Assembly: GCF_003086295.3 (NCBI RefSeq) | Contig: NC_092047.1 | Span: 63,468,054-63,532,053, forward strand | Length of the DNA stretch: 64,000 nucleotides | Direction of reading: 5' to 3' | DNA from: Arachis hypogaea | Lineage: Eukaryota > Streptophyta > Magnoliopsida > Fabales > Fabaceae | The notes under the pieces: model-generated | What the model was told of the DNA's origin: nothing | Database searches by the model: none | The model's input: only the letters and a program-made list of their open reading frames with translations | Position numbers and translations under genes: made by a program | Shown here: positions 58,600-64,000 of the stretch, piece by piece | How positions within the stretch are numbered: position 1 is the first letter of the stretch | How the letters are laid out: every line of letters starts with the position of its first letter

Positions 58600-58617
58600 T
58601 GGCATCGTTGCCAGGGA
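58600..58617 (+). promoter_or_regulatory. Primer binding site, element 5
   Basis: TGGCATCGTTGCCAGGGA differs from the tRNA-Asp-complementary sequence at three positions, two of them at CpG sites (G to A, C to T direction). Confidence 0.8.
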
Positions 58618-58787
58618 TTTGTAAACGTGTGCCTTATTATTGGTTATTGTAAATATCTGCTTTTTGCTTGTTTATTTGTTTTTATTTTTGTTTTTATTTT
58701 TGCTTTTTCATAAATTAATAGGTTATTGATTTTTATTTAGTTATTAAAAATTTTCGAAAGTAATGATCCTTGTTCTTTCTTGATCTT

Positions 58788-60326
58788 TGATGAACGGATA
58801 TTTTATACGCTTTTTGGGGTTAATTTCATATAGTTTTGAGTATGTTCTAGTTAGTTTTTAGTTTATTTCCATTAGTTTTTAGGAAAAATTCATATTTCTG
58901 GACTTTACTATGAGTTGTGTGTTTTTCTGTAATTTCAGGTATTTTTCTGGCTGAAATTGAAGGAGCTGAGCAAAAATCTGATTCAGGCTGAAAAAGGACT
59001 GCTGATGCTGTTGGATTCTGACCTCCCTGCACTCAAAGTGGATTTTCTGGAGCTACAGAACTCGAAATGGCATGCTTCCAATTGCGTTGGAACGTAGACA
59101 TCCAGGGCTTTCCAGCAATATATAATAGTTTATACTTTGCACAAGGATAGACGACATAAACTGGCGTTCAACGCCAGTTCTCTGCCTAATTCTGGCGTCC
59201 AGCGCCAGAAAAGGATCAAAAGCTGGAGTTGAATGCCCAAACTGGCACAAAAACTGGCGTTCAACTCCACAAATGGCCTCTTCACGTGAATTGCTTAAAT
59301 CTCAGCCCCAGCACACACCAAGTGGGCCCCAGAAGTGGATCTCTGCATCATCCATCATAGTTTACTCATTTTTTGTAAACATAGGCTACTAGTTTAGTAT
59401 TTAAACAACTTTTAGAGACTTATTTTATATCTCATGACATTTTAGATCTAAACTTTGTACTCTTTGACGGCATGAGTCTCTAAAATCCATTGTTGGGGGT
59501 GAGGAGCTCTGCTGTGTCTCGATGAATTAATGCAAGTATTTCTGTTTTTCACTCAAACACGCTTGTTCCTATCTAAGATGTTCATTCGCGCTTAACTGTG
59601 ATGAAGGTGATGATCCGTGACAATCATCACCTTCCTCAAACCATGAACGTGTGCCTGACAACCACCTCCGTTCTATATCCAATTGAATGAATATCTCTTA
59701 GATTCCTTAATCAGAATCTTCGTGGTATAAGCTAGAACTGATGGCGGCATTCATGAGAATCCGGAAAGTCTAAACCTTGTCTGTGGTATTCCGAGTAGGA
59801 TTCTGGGATTGGATGGCTGTGACGAACTTTAAACTTACGAGTGCTGGGCGTAGTGATAGACGCAAAAGGATAGCAGATCCTATTCCGGTATGACTGAGAA
59901 CCTGCAGATGATTAGCCGTGCTGTGACAGAGCATGTGAGCATATTCTTTACTGAGAGGATGGGATGTAGCCATTGACGACGGTGAACCCCTACATACAGC
60001 TTGCCATAGGAGGACGTGCGTGCGTGAACAAGAAGATAGAGGAAAGCAGAGATTCAGAAGACAAAGCATCTCCAAAACTCCAACATATTCTCCATTACTG
60101 CATAACAAGTAACCTTTAATCCATGCTCTCTTGTTTATTCGCAACTCAACTTATAAACATAATTGACTTCCTGACTAAGATTTACAAGATAACCATAGAT
60201 TGCTTCAAACTAACAATCTCCGTGGGATTCGAACCTTACTCACGTGAGGTATTACTTGGACGACCCAGTGCACTTGCTGGTCAGTGGTACGAGTTGTGAA
60301 AAGTGTGATTCACAATTTGTGCACCA
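58788..60326 (+). mobile_element. Solo LTR of the FIDEL-like family (1539 bp), TSD ATCTT
   Basis: TGATGAACGGATATTTTATACGC to CACAATTTGTGCACCA, flanked by ATCTT at 58783-58787 and 60327-60331. It is the plus-orientation relative of the 1530-bp LTRs of element 4. No internal sequence remains. GGCGTTCAACGCCAG palindromes at 59155-59275; a TATTTAA box in TAGTTTAGTATTTAA at 59390-59404. Confidence 0.95.
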
Positions 60327-60331
60327 ATCTT

Positions 60332-60797
60332 CAAGTTGTTCTTAGTATTCATCTTGACCTTCAAGTTGTTCTTGGTTGTTTTCTTCGTTTTGATCTAAAA
60401 ATTTTAAGTTTGGTGTCATTTTATTGTTTTTCTCTTTCCTCATTAAATTCAAAAATATATTTTTTCTTTATTTTAATTGATTTTTTTTTTTGAAAATTAC
60501 AAAAAAAATTCAGATTTTTATTTTATCTTATCTTAGTTTTAAATTTCAAAATTCAAATCTTTTTCAAAAATCATATCTTTTTCAAAATCTTATCTTATCT
60601 TATTTCAAAATCAAATTTCAAATTTCAATATTAAAATTCCAAAATTCAAAATTCAAATTTCAAAATTTAAATTTAGAATTTTAAAAATCAACCCTTTTCA
60701 AAATTTAAACCTTTTTCAAATCTTTATCTTATATTGTAGTCAGTGTTTCTAGTTTTAGGAGTTTATTTTCATTAATTTTTTTTCTTTAATTGCTACT
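60332..60797 (+). other. Element 5 AT-rich leader
   Basis: TCAAATTTCAAAATT-type low-complexity sequence with one TTTTAAGTTTGGTGTC near 60398. Same character as the leaders of elements 3 and 4. Non-coding. Confidence 0.65.
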
Positions 60798-62626
60798 ATG
60801 AATTCTCATTCCTCTGGTTTCAAGTTTGGTTCCAATGTTGTTGTAAGGAATGGAAACTATAATGAAAATAGGCATCAAGGTTGGAAGAATCAAAGATGGG
60901 AGGAGCCACAAGGATTTGATCAACCCTCTTGGCAACAACCCCCTCCAATGCGTTATAACCAACAACCATTCTGTGATGCATACCAAGACAATAGTTATGG
61001 TGGACCCTTTCGTGACAAACCACCTCCACCAAATTATTATGGTCAAGAGCCATTCCAGGGAGCGTACCAAGATGATGAATATGGTGGACCCCTTGTAGTT
61101 ACCAACAAGCCCTATCATATGCTTATGAACCACCTCCCCAACACACCTTTGAACCACCATACTCACAAGCCCCTTTACACCATTCACCTCCATATGACCC
61201 TAACCCATATCCACCCCAACCTCCACTAGATGACAACACCATTGGTGTTATTCACCAAGGGCAAACAGAGCTTCATACCACACTTGCCTCTATCACTAGT
61301 CTCACCTCTACTCTTTAAGCACTTATATCCTGCATGGACCAACCCTCTACCTCCAATATTCAACCCTCGAGCTTCAGTGCGCTTCCTTTTCAACCACATA
61401 ATAATTTTTCCATCCCATCACCACCCTCCGTGGAAGAGCACCCACATCCATCAATCCAAGAGCAAGATGATCCCAATTATGCTATTGATATGGAACAAGA
61501 AAGAAGGAATCATCTTCGCGAATTCATACTTCATAAAAAGCTAGAGGAGGCCCTACAGGTGGAGGTAGTAAAGACCCTTGAAGTCAAAGAAGTGGTTGAA
61601 GAATTAGTGAAGGAAGACATCAAGGAGGAGTCTGATTTTGTCTTAGAGTAAGAGGAGGCCCAAAATGTGGAGATAGGAGAGACCTTTGAAGATGAAGGAA
61701 TAGTTGAAAGGAGTTATCATGGAAAGAAAATCATCAAGGATGAGTACGATTTTATACTAAAATAACTGGACAAGGCAGCAATTATTGAAGAGGAAGAAGA
61801 GGTTGCAGACTTAGGAGATGTTGAACCTCCATGGGAAAGTCCAATCATAGAGCTTCCTTCCAAGATGTTTGATGTTGATGTTGAGGAAGGTGTACAACCT
61901 CCAAGGCATATCATGGTTGAAGACTTTCCAGAGGTTGATCAAGAGATGGAGATTAAAGAAGATGAAGCACAACCTCCCATGCCCTTGGTAATCCATAAAG
62001 AAGAGTTTGATTTGGAAGAAAGCTACCAAGAGGAAGAGGTTGGAATTGAAGAAGCTTGCAAAGAGGTGGAAGTTGTCAAAGAAGAGCACAAGGGAGTGGA
62101 GCTTGAAATCACCTTGCCAAAGTTGTTGGAGACCTCTCCGCCTAAGTCACCATCATCCTTCACAACATTCAAGTGGGTAAAATTCATATCCCTTAGCTTT
62201 CTCATCCCACTTGAATATGGTTTACTTGAGACAGATGGTCAACTTAGAACTCTTTGTGGCATTAAGAGTAAGAAGAAAATGGTTAGTGCTAGGATTTGCC
62301 CTGCAAGGTTCAAAATGGTTGCACACTCCAAGTTGAAATGCAAGTATTAGTGTAGAGCTCGATTAAATGGGTCTAGGAAGCTGTTTGGATGCCGTAGTGA
62401 GAATTTGGATTGCTTACCACCCGGATGGAATCATCCTGTTCCACTTGAAGACGGGTGTAGAAACATGATTTAGGATCCAGGCATACATGAGGATCAAATT
62501 TGGGAGCTCAAAGCTTGTGAAGAACTCCATCAAAGCTTGAGGAATTCACTTGGTATTGATAGAGCTTACTGGAGGTCCAAGCATTGGTGGAAGTTTCAAG
62601 ACGAGTTCAAGCACAAGCCACCATGA
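60798..62626 (+). pseudogene. Long non-gag ORF of element 5, related to element 2
   Basis: ATG at 60798 opens MNSHSSGFKFGSNVVVRNGN, rich in Tyr/Pro/Gln, then shifts frame at about 61100-61330 and continues to KHWWKFQDEFKHKPP at 62626. Stops lie near 61650, 61765, 62350 and 62472. Shared landmarks with element 2 in the same order: the MNSH start, DLGDVEPPWES, IPLEYGLLETDGQLRTLCGI, LPPGW.H, EDGCRN, CEELHQSL and SKHWW.F.D.FKHKPP. Glu-rich stretches in the middle vary freely. Function unknown. Confidence 0.7.
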
Positions 62627-62675
62627 CAAGGAGCTCACCAAATATCCAACTTAAAGACTATAACTAAAAGTGCTA

Positions 62676-62693
62676 GGTGGGAGACAACCCACC
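62676..62693 (+). ncRNA. Hairpin A, element 5
   Basis: GGTGGGAGACAACCCACC: perfect 6-bp stem with loop AGACAA, 49 bases after the ORF stop, preceded by AACTTAAAGACTATAAC and AAAAGTGCTA. Confidence 0.7.
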
Positions 62694-62808
62694 ATGGTAT
62701 AATAGTTCCTTTTTATTCTTAGTCTTATTTTATTTTATTTTTATTAGTGTTCATTCATAATTTCTGCATATTCATATGCATACTGCATTTTGCATTCTGT
62801 ATATATAA

Positions 62809-63380
62809 AAAAAAAAAAGAGAGAGAGAGGCACGCGACGTGCCAGCCTGGCTGACGCGTCCGCGTCATAGTGCATTAAAAACTAAGAAGGAGAGAAGCAG
62901 AAGAGTCACGCGAAAGCGTGGCTGGAGGTGTGCCTTAGGCACAAATATGCTCACGCGTCCGCGTCGCTGACAAGCTCGTGTCATTTGCGAAATAGCCTCC
63001 CCACGCGTCCGCGTCACCCACGTAAATGCGTGGCCCTGCGAATTCGACGTAAATGAGTGTATGGCAGCAAGTTATGGTGGAGTAGGGCTGGAATGATGCT
63101 GGACGCACAAGCCCTACCACGCGACCGCGTACCCCACACGGCCGCGTCATTTTCAAAATATTGCGATTCACGCGTCCACGTCACCCACGCGAACGCGTCA
63201 CCCAGGCTTTTGACAAATTACATTTCAAACAGAGAGTTGCGTGTACGCGAGGCTACACTCGTGCCAATAGCACAAATCAGGCCACGCGATTGCGTGACCC
63301 ACGTGTCCGCGTCACCTGAAATTATCGTCCGTCACGCGATCGCGTGACCCACGCGTCCGCGTCGCATGCGACGCACAGTT
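62809..63380. repeat. A/GA microsatellite followed by an ACGCG palindrome array, element 5
   Basis: A run of A and (GA)n at 62809-62830 is followed by at least twelve motifs of the form CACGCGTCCGCGTCACCC or CACGCGATCGCGTGACCC up to 63370. Open frames here are compositional. Confidence 0.75.
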
Positions 63381-63960
63381 TATCCAGATCAGCCGCCACT
63401 TATCTTATCTTTTCTTTTCTAATCCTAATTTCTTTTGTCTTTTCTTCTATCTTTTCTCTTTCTTTCTTCCTCCTTTCTTACTTTATTCTTCTTCATCCCT
63501 CTTCACTTTCATTCTATTTTACTTAATTTATTTGCATGCTTTCATTCATTACATTTTAATTTTGTGCATATTTTTATTTTCTTTTCTAAAGTTGTTCTTT
63601 TTACGTTGGTGTCACATGTTCTTATTCAACTGTTGTATCTTTTCTGGTATTATTTTTGGTGCTTAGTGACTTATTTTACACTGTTGGATATTATTTATTT
63701 GTCAAATGCCAATTTTTATGATACCTGTATTCCTTTTGTATTGACATGAATTTACACTGTCTTTCAGCACCTATTATCTCTTCCCCTTCGTTGCAATTTT
63801 TGCACTATTGATATGCCATTAGCTTCTACTATTTTTCCCACTTGCATGTTGTAGCTACCATGTAATTGAGACCCGCATTAATTGGCATTAACCAAACCAT
63901 GTTTTATTTGTTTCTATCTTTGTTTCTGGGTCACTTTTCTTCTTTTCCTCTTCTTTCAGG

Positions 63961-64000
63961 ATGGCCACCGGAAAAGGAAAGGAAAAGAACTTCTATATGG
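63961..64000 (+). other. Possible start of the third ORF of element 5 (cut by the window end)
   Basis: ATGGCCACCGGAAAAGG opens MATGKGKEKNFYM, a basic tail like the starts of the third ORFs in elements 1 and 3. It is preceded by a pyrimidine-rich stretch ending TTTCAGG. Too short to be sure. The 63381-63960 region before it is T-rich and non-coding. Confidence 0.4.

Larger units (their letters stand above)
26681..64000 (+). mobile_element. Element 3: pol-deleted gypsy element, FIDEL-like LTRs, heavily interrupted, runs off the window
   Basis: The left LTR is 26681-28305, its internal parts are 28306-28584, 36750-41737 and 53675-55847, and the right LTR begins at about 55848 and is cut at 57118 by element 5. 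The interruptions are element 2, element 4 and element 5 (with the solo LTR inside it). The left and right LTRs align over 1270 bases up to the insertion. Internal coding is gag, protease, an integrase-tail scrap and a third ORF, without RT. CTATA at 26676-26680 is the candidate TSD half. The other half is outside the window. Confidence 0.88.
57119..64000 (+). mobile_element. Element 5: TGATAAAC-family LTR element, runs off the window
   Basis: Left LTR 57119-58596 (1478 bp, TGATAAACCACT to TAATCGTCA), PBS at 58600, leader interrupted by the solo LTR 58788-60326, a long ORF at 60798-62626, a palindrome-rich spacer and the start of another ORF at 63961. The right LTR is outside the window. ATCAC at 57114-57118 is the candidate TSD half. 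Inserted in the right LTR of element 3. Confidence 0.88.

Noticed and set aside
61230..61544. Separate 104-codon frame in element 5
   Set aside because: It overlaps the frame that matches element 2 and has no counterpart there.
1..64000. tRNA or rRNA genes
   Set aside because: None seen by eye; the tRNA-like matches are only the 18-base primer sites of the retrotransposons. A tRNAscan run would settle it.

Overview
The window is repeat-dominated plant nuclear DNA, with no prokaryotic or organellar features and no gene that looks intact and host-derived. Nested Ty3/gypsy LTR elements with tRNA-Asp-like primer sites, a Ulp1-protease pseudogene of a kind common in legume transposons, and LTRs beginning TGATGAGCGG point to peanut (Arachis). 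The biggest minus-strand element resembles the FIDEL class described from that genus. The species and family names are recalled knowledge, not the result of a search.

The layout can be read as a stack of insertions, most of them proven by target-site duplications (TSDs). At the bottom is a degenerate minus-strand gene (about 1.3-8.2 kb) ending in a Ulp1-like cysteine protease. It is split by a solo LTR (3874-5371, TSD GTGAT) and has ~129-bp tandem repeats in its introns. An LTR starting at 8625 is broken by element 1 (9043-26643, TSD GTAAT), a pol-deleted gypsy element. Element 1 carries a Mutator-type MITE (15806-16336, 9-bp TSD) and, in its 3' LTR, a 6.7-kb CACTA transposon (18369-25095, TSD CTC) holding pieces of several host genes. 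From 26681 past the window end lies element 3, a pol-deleted relative of the FIDEL-like element. It is interrupted by element 2 (28590-36744, TSD CTTTC), by element 4 (41743-53669, minus, TSD GCCAC), and by element 5 (57119 to beyond the end). Element 5 itself holds a solo LTR (58788-60326, TSD ATCTT).

Only element 4 has a full gag-PR-RT-RH-IN set, with several stops, a frameshift and an altered RT catalytic motif, so it is probably dead. Its third ORF (330 aa, plant-transposon-protein-like) is open throughout. Elements 1 and 3 keep gag, protease and a scrap resembling the integrase C-terminus. Elements 2 and 5 have no recognisable gag or pol but share a different long ORF. Elements 1-3 are presumably mobilised in trans by autonomous relatives.

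The most interesting signals are RNA-level and shared by otherwise different elements. One is a hairpin after the main ORF (stem GNTGGG / CCCANC, loop AGRCAA). Another is a hairpin with an AGGA loop placed before polypurine-like tracts, both inside the elements and at the 3' LTR. In each, stem changes are compensated between elements. Family-specific CpG-containing palindrome arrays (GGCGTTGAACGCC, ACGCGTACGCGT, CAACGTTG) occur in LTRs and even inside coding sequence.
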